Assembly (NCBI GenBank): GCA_039545355.1
Contig: BCJJ01000007.1
Coordinates: 1,364,001-1,428,000, forward strand
Direction: 5' to 3'
Source: Trichosporon coremiiforme
Lineage: Eukaryota > Basidiomycota > Tremellomycetes > Trichosporonales > Trichosporonaceae
DNA length: 64,000 nucleotides
Shown: one piece after another, positions 22,031-31,778 of the stretch
How the letters are laid out: every line of letters starts with the position of its first letter
Position numbering within the stretch: the stretch's first letter is position 1
Made by a program: the position numbers and the translations under genes
The notes under the pieces: generated by a model
Database searches by the model: none
Seen by the model: the letters and a program-made list of their open reading frames with translations, nothing else
Told to the model about the DNA's origin: nothing

Positions 22031-23760
22031 GCCGAACGTGATCGCGGGCGCGCTGCTGCAAGTGGAAAAGAGCATGGAAGGGAGCGGAGAGCTTGTCGCG
22101 TTTAGTTCGATGGTGGCGGTGGCAGGGGGAAGTGAGTGCGGATGAAATGAATCACCGCGCGAGGGCGCGAGGGGGGCGGAGACGGCGAGAGACGAGGACA
22201 ACGACGCCCCGACTTCAGCGCGCGAGACTGGAGCTGGGATGAGGAGGATGATCGCTAGAGCATTCTGATTCCGGAGGAAGGCAGTGCTCTCATGTGGTGG
22301 ATCACAGCTCGTACCGGTGATCGGAGAAGCTTGGGCCACCTCTTCCCTATGCCCGCCGACAGGCCATGCGGGGATGCGCCTCTGGAACACTGGGGGCGTG
22401 CTTCATCGCGATGCATCGGAATTGACCGATCGGCATCTCACCTCCACACTCACCCGCTTAGGGCACACCCGCAGCCCGCAGGCTGAGTGGTCGGGCTGTC
22501 TGAGCGACAGACCATCGCCTTACGTATGCATTCAAGATGTAGCGGGGGCGACTTCGCCTGGTTCACTGGGACTCGTGGCACACAGGTTGCAACGTCACTA
22601 GCATGAGTCTGGCAAGGGAGGATGGGGGACCATGCCGTCCGCGCTGACTGGCCACCCCTTTGCATCCCAGAGGCACTCGCTGCATGTCATGTTCCTCCAG
22701 ACGTCGCTCGAGGTGCTTGGTAGCTGCGCTTGGGGGTGGGCTGTCTCAAAGCTGTCGGGTGGATTGGATAGGCTCAACGGGACCTCCTGCCAACGCGGAA
22801 CTGGAGAATGGGCGGTTGATAAGGAGAGCCCTGCACTCCCCACGTCTGTCAAAGCGATTCCTGGGCCGCATGGTCCGTGCGCCCTGCCCTTATCCTTCAA
22901 GGGCAACGGTGTCTCCACCATGTCCAGCATGCCCAGGAGATCCCCTTGCATCCAACCAAGCTAAGCATCATGCAGAGGGGCGTGGGTTCACACTGAGCGA
23001 ATCAACGGTGCTCCACACTCCGCACCCTCGAAAGCCTGGAATGGTATTGCGACGGCGAACAGAGGCGGTGGAGGCGGTGACACTGATACTCGCCGATCGG
23101 GCCTGAGTCCTGCGTGTCTGGATCGGCTCCCGAGGCACACCTCAACTCGCAATGCTCAGTCCGCCTGGCCAACAGCTCACCAGAACGAGCTCACGACTTC
23201 TCAGATACAAGCAGGGAAGACAAAAAGTGCTCGCACGCTGAGTCGAACAGCGGTCAGCCCGGAAAGGGGTGCAAAGAACCACAACGGACGGTGATAACCA
23301 CCTACACTATACGAGCGTCTATTGATCTACGTTGGGCACGTTCCGCGGCGGAACTCCGGGGCCTCGGAGCTCGGCTGCAGTGCTTCTCCGCCTTGTATGG
23401 GCGAGTTCCACAGTTATCGATATTCAGTGCCGTCTGAATGGTCCCCACAAACGCTTGGGGTGGTTCTTTACGTAATGCCGATCTGTTGCTGAACACATTC
23501 CTCTGCGTTTGCAGGTTGCGGAGTGACGTTACCTCGGCTCCGAGACCACAGCCCTCTTCAATGCTGAATTGAAGAGGAATGCACAGCGTGATTGACTTGT
23601 CACGGGGGCTTTGGCGTGCCTTGAACGTTAGCAGTGTCGGATCCGGTGAGCCGTGGCGTTCGTTGGATGTCACCATGGGAGCCGACACTTCCCATGCATC
23701 AAAAGGCGACACCTCGAGTCACTACACCTCTCTCCCACCCGCATCCGCCAACCCGACAGT
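22031..23760. other. Gene-poor intergenic region
   Basis: 1.73 kb upstream of paralogue B and of the myristoylated-protein gene. Open frames here have no coding character and no splice structure. I see no gene, tRNA or repeat. Confidence 0.5.
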
Positions 23761-25620
23761 ATGGGCTGCACAAGCTCGAAAGAGCCGCAGGTGACGACCA
23801 CAACGCGTACCGAGAAGACGGCGGAGGGATACAAGCACATTACGGAGAAGCGGACAAAGCACCCGGGCTTGTTCGGTGGCGAAACAGTGGAGACGGTCAC
23901 TGCGACAGTGGGTGGTAACCCTCGCCTGGTGGCGATGATCGAGGACGGGATGCAGTACGACCTGACGGACGGAAAGGCGCTCTACGAGTTCAGCAAGGGG
24001 TCGTCTGTGCGTGTCGCCCTGCAGAAACTTATCCTCAGAGAGGCCATTGGCGTCGCGTCCGGAGCAGTCGACCTGGATACTCGCACGATGTCATTCGGCC
24101 CATACACTATGCCTTGCATGCTTGTCGGAATCCTCGGCCCGAGTGACAATTCAGTCAAGTTCACGTGGGGATGGGCACACCCAGCATGGGACGAGAAGGC
24201 GGATGCTCCAGTGAAACGTCTGCAGCTCGTCGGCCAGACATTGAACAACAAGGACTTGAAGTCGGACGCTCTCCTCGTTGACTCGCCAGCTCGCAGCGGG
24301 CGAGGCGAAAACGTGGCGCTCGACGCCATCAATGCGGCAGCACAGGTTCTGGGTTGGGACTGGTGGTGCAGCCTTGGCGCTTCCGATGGTAACGCCTATC
24401 TGCTTATTGGAAACGTCGACGCAGCAAAGCCTCCGTTACCGGCCGCTGGGCTTCGCAAGGCTGATCTGAGAGATCTGCATGCTCATTTCAAAGAGATCTG
24501 GGACAGCATGTCACCAGCCACCTTCAACGATGGCGTCGTCGGGCTCGCACGGACCCACCAGTGGGCGTATCAACCGACGGGCGACGGTTGGGCAATCTCC
24601 GAGGCGAGCCCGGACGGGCGACGTCTGGTGTTCAGGTGGGACGGCACGACGAATGCGGCCGGCGAACCGCTGTACGAGCACACCCTGTCCAGCGTGACCC
24701 CAGTTGTTATAGAAGGGGTGGGATACGACATTGAGGTTGCGCACACCATCAAGTCACACGAGGGTCCAAGCACCGAAGTTCCTTCCGACGCTAGAAGCAC
24801 AGACTGCAAACAGCTGTTCGACTTTGCCAAGGACACCTATATGTACTCCAACATCCGATCGTGTTCGTGGCTGAAGGCGGCAGCCGTGTACCTCGGCGCA
24901 TCCAAGGTGCAAGAGCTTACAATCTCCCACGACGGACCGAACGGCTTCAGGCTTACCCACGCCAGCAAGCCCGGTCCCGTGCTGGTGGTGCCATGCGATA
25001 TCGTGGCGACTGTCAATGAGAATACGAGAGTGCTGGAATGGAGCTGGGGAGATACGTCTACGGCTTCGCCTGCCGCCAATCAGATCAGGAGCGCTGGCGT
25101 AGACCTGCAGAACAGCGATCTCTCCAGTGCAAAGCTTGCCGTCGCGTCCGGCATCGACATGCAGGACGTGGGTACTGTGGCCGGACTGGTGGCCGCCAAG
25201 GCTACCGGTCTCCATGTCTTTGCGACCTACACTCAGCCCGACGGGGTGGCCCTCGTGGCTCTGCTGCGCGTTCATGAAGTGAAGCAACTGGCCACACAGC
25301 CGCTCGATCTGCCAGCGGTGTTTCACGGCTTTGATACACTGTGGCCGCTGCGAGGTCTGTTCGACTTGCAGGATGGTGCAAAGCACCTGGCAGCGAGGCA
25401 AGGCTGGCACTTTTCCACCCTCCAGACTCCGCTCCCCGGATGGGTGCTGACGGACCCGGACACGGGCTCGTCCTTTACATTCCAGGACGACCATGTTGCC
25501 AAGGAGACAGGGGACGAGTACAAGATTGCGTTGGACTCCAAGATCATGGTGGACTTGGACGGGGGCCCTGTCCGTCTCAATGTGCACATTAACAACTGTC
25601 TCCCGCCCCCACAGAACTAG
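23761..25620 (+). CDS. Probable N-myristoylated protein with duplicated domain, unknown function
   Basis: Intronless, 619 residues, unusual here where almost every gene has introns. It begins MGCTSSKE: Gly2 plus Cys3 and Ser6 fit an N-myristoylation and palmitoylation signal, so membrane attachment is inferred. The body holds two related units. The first is YEFSKGSSVRVALQK, KFTWGWAHP, LQLVGQTLNNKDLKSDAL, WDWWCSLG. The second is FDFAKDTYMYSNIRS, LEWSWGD, IRSAGVDLQNSDLSSAKL, HVFATYTQPDG. The Trp-x-Trp strand followed by a Leu-x3-G helix resembles the DUF6882-type families as I remember them; this is unverified. The ATG at 23761 is preferred over an upstream in-frame start because of the lipidation motif. 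Function unknown. Confidence 0.8.
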   Translation: MGCTSSKEPQVTTTTRTEKTAEGYKHITEKRTKHPGLFGGETVETVTATVGGNPRLVAMIEDGMQYDLTDGKALYEFSKGSSVRVALQKLILREAIGVASGAVDLDTRTMSFGPYTMPCMLVGILGPSDNSVKFTWGWAHPAWDEKADAPVKRLQLVGQTLNNKDLKSDALLVDSPARSGRGENVALDAINAAAQVLGWDWWCSLGASDGNAYLLIGNVDAAKPPLPAAGLRKADLRDLHAHFKEIWDSMSPATFNDGVVGLARTHQWAYQPTGDGWAISEASPDGRRLVFRWDGTTNAAGEPLYEHTLSSVTPVVIEGVGYDIEVAHTIKSHEGPSTEVPSDARSTDCKQLFDFAKDTYMYSNIRSCSWLKAAAVYLGASKVQELTISHDGPNGFRLTHASKPGPVLVVPCDIVATVNENTRVLEWSWGDTSTASPAANQIRSAGVDLQNSDLSSAKLAVASGIDMQDVGTVAGLVAAKATGLHVFATYTQPDGVALVALLRVHEVKQLATQPLDLPAVFHGFDTLWPLRGLFDLQDGAKHLAARQGWHFSTLQTPLPGWVLTDPDTGSSFTFQDDHVAKETGDEYKIALDSKIMVDLDGGPVRLNVHINNCLPPPQN

Positions 25621-25824
25621 CGATGTTCATTTCACCCAAGTATCAGACGTTCATTGAATCATCTATAGCTTTGTTCCACATGTGAGGTGGTGCGGTTGTG
25701 CGGTCCCCACTGTGTTCCGTGGCAGATATGCGAATTTCCCGGATTCTTGGAAATCCATTTCTCCGATTGGCTGAGACTCCAGAGAGCCAAAACGAAGCGT
25801 TTCGGACTCCGAAGAAGCCAAAAA

Positions 25825-25934
25825 CGACGTTGACATGATTCGAACATGCGCTCCCGAAGGAAGTTGATTAGAGAACCCCTCTCGAAGTGAGAGGCCATTC
25901 GAGTCAACCGCGTTAACCACTCCGCCACAACGCC
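25825..25934 (-). tRNA. tRNA-Ser (CGA), with intron
   Basis: Acceptor GGCGTTG pairs with CAACGTC, with one G-U. The D arm is GCG-GAGTGGTTAA-CGC. Anticodon stem GTTGA/TCAAC encloses the loop CTCGAA with anticodon CGA. A ~29-nt intron follows position 37 and contains ttcgag, complementary to the anticodon loop. A long variable arm marks a class II tRNA. T arm GCATG-TTCGAAT-CATGT; a T5 run at 25820-25824 is the Pol III terminator. Confidence 0.9.
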
Positions 25935-26155
25935 GACTTGTTAAGCAAGCTGACGCGATGGGGATGGCCTGCAGCGTGCCTGGGGGTGGTATTGAGGCTG
26001 TAGGAACAGTAGTTAAGCTGTGCAAAACGACGAATCCTCCGTATTTTGTCATTTTCCGTATTTCTCGGAATTGACCGCCTCTTTCGACACTGTAAAGATT
26101 ACGCAACTCCTCAGACCCTTCGCTGTATTCCTCCGGCCTTCTGTAGAGGCAAAAA

Positions 26156-26249
26156 CGATGCTGACATGATTCGAACATGTGCTCCCGAAGGAAATTGATC
26201 GAACTCTTCAAGTTCTAGTCAATCGCGTTAACCACTCCGCCACAGCACC
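26156..26249 (-). tRNA. tRNA-Ser (AGA), with intron
   Basis: Acceptor GGTGCTG pairs with CAGCATC. The D arm is identical to the neighbouring tRNA-Ser. Anticodon stem ATTGA/TCAAT carries loop CTAGAA with anticodon AGA, followed by a 13-nt intron. The variable arm and T arm nearly match the CGA isoacceptor 220 bp away, so the two probably arose by local duplication. T5 terminator at 26151-26155. Confidence 0.9.
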
Positions 26250-26565
26250 GACTTGACCGTCATCTTCTTGGCGGGGAGGCGTACCGCTGCGCCACCGCTG
26301 GGTCGAGAGGGAGGGTAATGAGAGTTCTGTATGTGGTGTGTAACTTCAGAACGGCGGGGTAAGGAAGCGTGTGGCACTCCCGGGGAAGGTGCCCTCTACA
26401 TCCCAACGTTGCGTGCCATAGGGCAGCGGGGGCGATACGTTCCGCAAAGCGTTCCTCTGCAGTCAATGGATAAACCACCCGGTGTTCTGTTGGCACTCTA
26501 CCCGTCCCAGCGGCCATGAGCGGGGGTGCCGTGACCACCCTCGTGCTGCTCACGTCATCGTTCTC

Positions 26566-26659
26566 GGCCGCTTAGCTCAGCTGGTTAGAGCATCGTACTA
26601 ATATTCAGTCTGATTATCAGTTCATGCGGAGGTCGGCAGTTCGATCCTGTCAGTGGTCA
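26566..26659 (+). tRNA. tRNA-Ile (AAU), with intron
   Basis: Acceptor GGCCGCT pairs with AGTGGTC. D arm GCTC-AGCTGGTTA-GAGC. Anticodon stem TCGTA/TGCGG with wobbles; loop CTAATA with anticodon AAU (A34 expected to become inosine). A 20-nt intron contains gattatc, complementary to the anticodon. T arm GGCAG-TTCGATC-CTGTC. A T run about 20 nt downstream can terminate Pol III. Confidence 0.88.
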
Positions 26660-27044
26660 GAGAGAACACTTAGAGTGTCTCCTTTTTCTTCACCACGGTA
26701 TCTAGAGGAAGAGGAAGAGGAAGAGGAGGCAGGTGGCGGAAAGCAGAAAGTAGAAAGGGTTCATTGTCGCTGTGAGAGTTGATGGAGGTGATTGGAAGCA
26801 GCATGCAGGCTTTTGCCCCTTGGAAGATTCCGTCTGAGCGATGCTGCTATGCTTACGGTATGCGGCATGTGAGTGACGCCTCTTGGTGGACAACGCGTGG
26901 CGGCTGTGACAGGTGGGAAAGGTAGTGGTCGACAATGATGGCCAGCGGCACTGCTTCCGTCCCTGCCACAGGACCGTCCATATAAGATACGTGGCAAGAC
27001 CTACACCGCAAAGAACGCCTCACCCTTCGACCCCATCCGCCAAC
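26660..27044. other. Intergenic with purine-rich stretch
   Basis: A short simple purine tract, gaggaagaggaagaggaa, lies near 26705, downstream of tRNA-Ile. The right part is the promoter of the small protein gene. Nothing else seen. Confidence 0.5.
26981..26986 (+). promoter_or_regulatory. TATA box of the 80-residue protein gene
   Basis: tataag within gtccatataag, 59 nt before the ATG at 27045. The same 11-bp core precedes the minus-strand gene starting at 29613. Confidence 0.55.
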
Positions 27045-27287
27045 ATGCTGAAGAAGATCACCATGCGTACAGAGGTGTCTGAAATTGTCTCTCCAAGCTC
27101 CCCCCGTCGCAACCTCCCTCCGACCGAGACAGTCAGCGAGACAACGCGCACCACCTTGCAAGGCGTCGAGTGCACAATCAAGAACATGCGCATTGTTGGA
27201 GCCGACGGCACAATCAGGATCATTACCGAGACCACGGCGGTGTCGTGTGACCCCAACATGGACATCTCCGCTCTCCTCAGTGGGTAG
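27045..27287 (+). CDS. Small hypothetical protein, 80 residues
   Basis: A single-exon frame beginning MLKKITMRTEVSEIVS, with a TATA box at the right distance and a CA-rich, ATG-free leader. It is Thr/Ser-rich in the first half (TETVSETTRTT), followed by a short strand-rich segment (CTIKNMRIVGADGTIRII). No transmembrane segment or known motif. It sits between tRNA genes. I do not recognise the family; coding is inferred mainly from the promoter and frame. Confidence 0.5.
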   Translation: MLKKITMRTEVSEIVSPSSPRRNLPPTETVSETTRTTLQGVECTIKNMRIVGADGTIRIITETTAVSCDPNMDISALLSG

Positions 27288-27524
27288 CCGTAGGGAGGAG
27301 GTGTGGTCGAAGTCTCGGAGGTGTTTGCCATAGCTAGTACTAGAGACATTAGCTAGCTAGCTCACTGCATGCACACGGGAAATATCAAAGGTGAAGTTGG
27401 CGAAATGACTGCAAATTCATGCTTTTGGACGTCTGTATTGAAAGGCGACCGACCACAGTCGACTCCAGCAAGTCGAAACGATGGAGGAGCGTAAAAGCCA
27501 ATCAACCAGGCTTCGTAGCAAACC

Positions 27525-27609
27525 GCCTCCTTATTTCAGTGGAAGAATTTTTCCCTTCTACTCTGTAGAGTCGAGGAAACGGTCGCGGGTTCGAGCCCCG
27601 CAGGAGGTT
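27525..27609 (+). tRNA. tRNA-Arg (UCU), with intron
   Basis: Acceptor GCCTCCT pairs with AGGAGGT (G-U at the end). Anticodon stem TTTCC/GGAAA is perfect; loop CTTCTA gives anticodon UCU, followed by a 13-nt intron (ctctgtagagtcg) able to pair with the anticodon. T arm GCGGG-TTCGAGC-CCCGC is perfect. The D arm is weak (3 bp), and there is no clear T4+ terminator just downstream, so it may be impaired. Confidence 0.68.
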
Positions 27610-28102
27610 CTACCTCTTCAAGGACACACGAGCGCCCTCGCTCCGTTTTGCGGACTGGCCATTTTGCGTCGTGATTGGAAGATTGGCGGCGTGGCGCAAG
27701 TATTACCGACTCTCGCGCCATTAAGGGCAGTTCATCGCTGCAATTGCCAGGCTTTCCTTTTGGCCAAGAGTCCTCTGCTTTCCAAGCGACAATGGTCAAG
27801 TTGTTGGGATCGTTGCAATGGGTTCCCGGTGGTGATTCCATCGAGCGCAGCTCCCCAGGGTCAGGGATTGAGAGGCGAGGGCTGGCTACCTGGAATGCAA
27901 GAAGCTGCCCACTGCGCAACACGCATGATTTCTCTGTACAACTTCCCTAATTACAGGTCCTCTGGGCGATTCAGCACTTGGACTCGGCAGAGTTCGCTGG
28001 CGTTGGAGCCATGCTCAAAGAAGACGTCATGTGGCGGAACAGCGCATTTCTGGCATAGTTCGGAATTTGGCCGGTTCCTCCGCAAAGACATGCAAAAAGG
28101 TC
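27610..28102. other. Intergenic region between tRNA-Arg and tRNA-Pro relic
   Basis: 493 bp with no supported gene. A long open frame overlapping tRNA-Arg is not coding. Confidence 0.5.
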
Positions 28103-28195
28103 GGCACCGACTGGGATTTGAACCCAGGACCACCTCTAGTGTGTGTCAATAACACCCAAAGAAGGTATGAAAACTACTACACGTGTCATTACGTA
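28103..28195 (-). pseudogene. tRNA-Pro (UGG) relic
   Basis: On the complement, catacc-ttctttggg, the intron position, aggtggtcctgg and a perfect T arm (CTGGG-TTCAAAT-CCCAG) match the intact tRNA-Pro at 29.9 kb closely. The 3' acceptor strand TCGGTGC has no matching 5' strand, and the anticodon stem has lost its C31-G39 pair. The T5 run after the 3' end is kept. It looks like an inverted copy decaying from its 5' end. Confidence 0.7.
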
Positions 28196-28513
28196 ATCCT
28201 GGAGTCTAGAGGCACCGGCTCATGGCTAAGTCGACGGGTTATAAAGCTCGCCATGTCCCTACAGCATCCATGGGCGGGATGCGCATGAGGACAGTGGGTA
28301 TAAAGCGAGTGAAAGTTGGGTCTGTGGTGACCAGCGACCCCGGCGTGTCTCGAGCAGCTGCATGCACGAGCGGCCAACTGTGGTACTGGTGTTGAGAAAG
28401 CCGAGAGTGGTCACCCAAACAGTCCTGACATCGCATACTGCGGTACAAAGGAAGTAGGGTGTGCGCTCTCAACGCCTCTTCTATCACTCTCTACGCCACT
28501 TCTATCACTCCCA
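28196..28513. other. Intergenic region
   Basis: 318 bp 3' of the minus-strand unknown gene. No feature seen. Confidence 0.5.
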
Positions 28514-29613
28514 TCACTCCTCCCTATCCCACTTGTAGTCATGCCAAGGGTTCTTATCTTCAGCGACATACTCACTCAGCCTCTTTACATCCAAGGCCTG
28601 CGGTTCTTCATCCCCAGACCGCGTGCGAATAACCCTCTCCCTCCTCCACCCGCCGTGGGGATACGTGTGATAACAGACAGGAATTCGACGTCGATCTCGC
28701 CAATACGAGCCGGAGCCCTGACTGTACCCGGCGCGTGCGTGTGGGGGGCAGGCAGATCCGGTCGACGTCGAAGATCTGGGTGTGCAGTGGATAAGCGGGA
28801 GGCCCATCCGAGGACTGTCGGGCTCGTCGGAGAAGGTGTTGGGATGGGTGTCGGAACCCGGCGTGGCTGGAGTTGGGGAGTTGGGGTTCCCGGAGTCCGA
28901 AGCAGCCGGCGACTCAGAAGTAGGTCCAGAAGAGGACGTCGATGAACTCTGAAGGAACTGACGAATCTGCTCGGGCAGGTTGGGCAGCGGCGAGGAGGAG
29001 TCGACGCCTATGACGAAGGTGGACGGGATGCGGATGGGGAACTCGGGTGTATACTCGTGGCCATCGGTAGCCTTATCGGTGGCGGGGGACTCGGTGGCGG
29101 GGACTTGTCGTTGATGGGGGATCCAATACCGGTGGAAGACGCCGGGCTCGGTGACTCGGCGGCCGCAGCCGGGTCCTCGCTCACTGCAGGAACGACAGGG
29201 CCCGTCGACTCCGCGGATGTCTTTGCGACCTCCACTTCGCCGTCGCCCTTGCTCTCCTCTCCATCGTGCTTGTTCTCCCTGTCGTGGCTCTTGATCTCCT
29301 CTCCGCCACTCTTGTTCAAATTCGCTCCCTCGAGGCGCCCCGTGTGGTCCTCGACATTGACGTACTCGCTCACGACGAGCATCTTCGAGTGGGACTCGCA
29401 TTCCTCACAGTGGTTGAGGGTCTTGCCACAGCCAATGCAAACCTTCCTCCCGTCCTCGTCGGGCGCGGCTGGAGCATCTGCGGTTGCGGTGGACTCCGGG
29501 ACCGACGAAGCGTTATGAAGGAAGTTGAGAAGGGTACCGGTGTAACGGGTCACGTTGACCCAGGAGCCGTTCGAAAGCGGCGTGGCTGACTGCTTGTCGT
29601 CGTTGTCCGGCAT
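28514..29613 (-). CDS. Hypothetical protein with CxxC motifs; apparent frameshift
   Basis: The N-terminal part runs from ATG 29613, with a TATA-like box 52 nt upstream. It has a possible zinc-binding segment CIGCGKTLNHCEEC, then a charged and Ser/Pro-rich region. The C-terminal part lies one base out of frame from about 29100: PATDKATDGHEYTPEFP, a Ser/Pro-rich middle, and a well-formed end, KRLSEYVAEDKNPWHDY. The only phase-correct intron would be 26 nt (29101-29126 area), too short, so a one-base deletion near 'gacaagtcccc' is likely: a polymorphic frameshift, a pseudogene, or a sequence error. Family not recognised. Confidence 0.6.
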
Positions 29614-29908
29614 GCTGGTGGTGACGGGGAGAGAATGCGAGGAGAAGGCAGAGAGCGTCCATGACTTATATGGACTGCCGGTGAGTTGGGAACGACACGG
29701 ACAGGGGGCGAGAACAATGCGAGAGGTGCACAGCTCATTGACCTTACGACTGACGCATACACACAGGCTACGGCTCGCTGACCAAGTGTGCGCTCCTCAT
29801 TATCACCCATCACATGCTTACACACCACCGTTCCACTAAACAGTCAGACTGGTTATAAGGGTCCGGAGCGCGAAGCCGGCAGGATTGCCGGTCTTGGTCG
29901 GGTCACGT

Positions 29909-29998
29909 GCGCTCATGGTGTAGTCGTTATCATACCTTCTTTGGGCGTTGAATATCACGCACTGGAGGTGGTCCTGGGTTCAAATCCCAGTGGGCGCC
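29909..29998 (+). tRNA. tRNA-Pro (UGG), with intron
   Basis: Acceptor GCGCTCA pairs with TGGGCGC. Anticodon stem CCTTC/GGAGG; loop TTTGGG with anticodon UGG, interrupted after position 37 by a ~17-nt intron (cgttgaatatcacgcac). T arm CTGGG-TTCAAAT-CCCAG is perfect. T5 terminator at 30001-30005. Confidence 0.87.
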
Positions 29999-30278
29999 GC
30001 TTTTTGAACACGTCTGGTGGCTACCTGCTTGGGCATTCAACCCCTGCAGTGACGTTTTTCTTGTCCTCACACGCAAGTGCCCCGCTTAATTCCCCTTCAG
30101 CGATAATGCGATGCATGTACTGCCCGAGTGACATTTTCGGCTCCTCAGCACCACATCTAGTGAGCTCGTGCAAGCAGCTAGCTGCTCGACCCGATCGCCG
30201 TCGCTCGTAAACCACCCGACTTTCACTCCGATTTCCGCGATCGTCGTTATACACTACGTACAAGGTTTGCTTTCAATA

Positions 30279-30368
30279 GCCTCGTTATATCAGTCGGTAG
30301 ATAGTGTGACTCTTACGCAGCTTAGCCGATTGATCACACAGTCATGGGTTCGAGCCCCATACGAGGCT
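30279..30368 (+). tRNA. tRNA-Lys (CUU), with intron
   Basis: Acceptor GCCTCGT pairs perfectly with ACGAGGC. D arm TATC-AGTCGGTA-GATA. Anticodon stem TGTGA/TCACA; loop CTCTTA gives anticodon CUU, followed by a 17-nt intron (cgcagcttagccgattg). T arm ATGGG-TTCGAGC-CCCAT. T5 terminator at 30371-30375. Confidence 0.9.
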
Positions 30369-31236
30369 ACTTTTTGGTTCCTCTCCAGCCGCTTTGACGA
30401 GTGCCGCAGGGAGTTGAGATCTTTTGCTGGTGAGTCCAGTGGGTGAAAGAGACAAAGCAGAAGGATGTGAGGGAAGGGAGCGACTTGCAGCTGAATGACC
30501 CCGGGCATCAGAGCTCCGTCGGTGTTGTCCGAGGAAGGCGCGTCATGACGTAAACGCGCGTGGAAGTGCAATCGCCGATATCTAGAACCCCGCAGTCGGT
30601 GACGAGCTAGGAACGAGCGATGTCAAGAGCATGCGATGATGAGCTTCGGCGAGAAGCATGCGGAAGTGATGTGCGCGGCGTTCGTCGTCGAATCGCTGAT
30701 AAGAACGAGCAAGACGGTGATGTAAGAAAGGGTGATCGAAATGGAGAAGAGTCTAACACGGGAGCAGGCTGCGCAGTATTCCAGTGAAGCTGCGCAACGT
30801 TCGCGCGTTCGCGTCCGGCGATGTGTCAGAGGTGGGCGCGTGGGCGAGACATCCTTTGCTGCGCCTGTGGGAGGGATCGGGAGTGTCAGTAGAGCTTAAT
30901 GGATCAGGATGATTGCATTCGGAATCTAATCAGCAGAGATGAGTGGAGTGGGTGTTGAGTGGCGAAACAGGCCGAGTGCCATGACGTCTGAATCTGGGTT
31001 TATGACATGTGTTCACATGACCCTCGCCACTCAGTAATGCTGCGCCCACCATCCCAGGTGGGTGTGTCCAGACTCAGCATGTAGTGATCAGCACGCGCAT
31101 CGTGCATCATGTGCCAGCCTTTCGGCGACCTTCCCCCACCTGCCCTCCTGGCCTTTTATAAGCAGCCCTCCTTTGGCCTTAGTCTCATCCTCAACACTCA
31201 CACTTGACCCGCCTGACTCACCACTCTACAACCACA
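30369..31236. other. Intergenic region upstream of the B12D-like gene
   Basis: 868 bp with no coding signal. The 3' end carries the TATA-like box and leader of the next gene. Confidence 0.55.
31157..31162 (+). promoter_or_regulatory. TATA box of the B12D/NDUFA4-like gene
   Basis: tataag within ccttttataagcag, 75 nt upstream of the ATG at 31237. Confidence 0.5.
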
Positions 31237-31778
31237 ATGCTCGCCCGCACCGGACTCAACACGGCCCGTACCGCCTTCAACCGCAAGGCCATGCAGCAGC
31301 GCCGCTGGACCCAGGTCGACACTCGCGGCGGAAAGCCCAAGCTTGTGAGTCCTCCAGCTTTGAACTCTGCAGCACAAGCTGACACCCAGCTCTTCCGCTT
31401 CGGTCTGAAGGGTACGTCGTTTGGGAGCGCCATCCGAGCCATCCGCGGAGCATGGCGTTGAAATGACAAGCGGGCAAGCATGCTGACACAGGCTTCCTCG
31501 GACGGGATCCACACACTTTCACACGCCACCCATTACACCACCAACAGACGTCCCCGTCGAGCTCTACCCTCTCGCATTCTGTGTCGGTGTCGCCGGACTC
31601 GGCGGCGTCGCTGCTCTCGGCAGGCAGAGTAAGTTTTCACGTTTACTCTGTTATCCCGTTCTGGTGTGCTGACCACCCACAGTGGCCAACGGAACTGTAC
31701 GTGGAGTTAACACCTTCCTGCAACCTAACTAACCCCCAGCTCCGCCTCAAGCGCGACGGACGTGCGGACCCCCACTAG
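31237..31778 (+). CDS. B12D/NDUFA4 (MLRQ)-like mitochondrial inner-membrane protein
   Basis: Five exons (31237-31344, 31390-31411, 31548-31628, 31683-31696, 31740-31778) encode only 87 residues. The N-terminus MLARTGLNTARTAFNR is Arg-rich without acidic residues, a mitochondrial targeting type. One hydrophobic helix follows at about 46-68 (VELYPLAFCVGVAGLGG), then the matrix or intermembrane tail LRLKRDGRADPH. The order of presequence, single helix with Y/L-P-L, then R-L-K-R fits the B12D/NDUFA4 family, small subunits associated with respiratory complex I or IV. Exon 4 is a 14-nt microexon. Intron 2 (136 nt) has an alternative CTGACACAG acceptor near 31491 that would break the frame. Which complex it joins is not decidable here. 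Confidence 0.72.

Noticed and set aside
22260..23640. Several overlapping 100-150 codon frames on both strands
   Set aside because: No shared splice logic, no domain, and composition changes freely along the frames.
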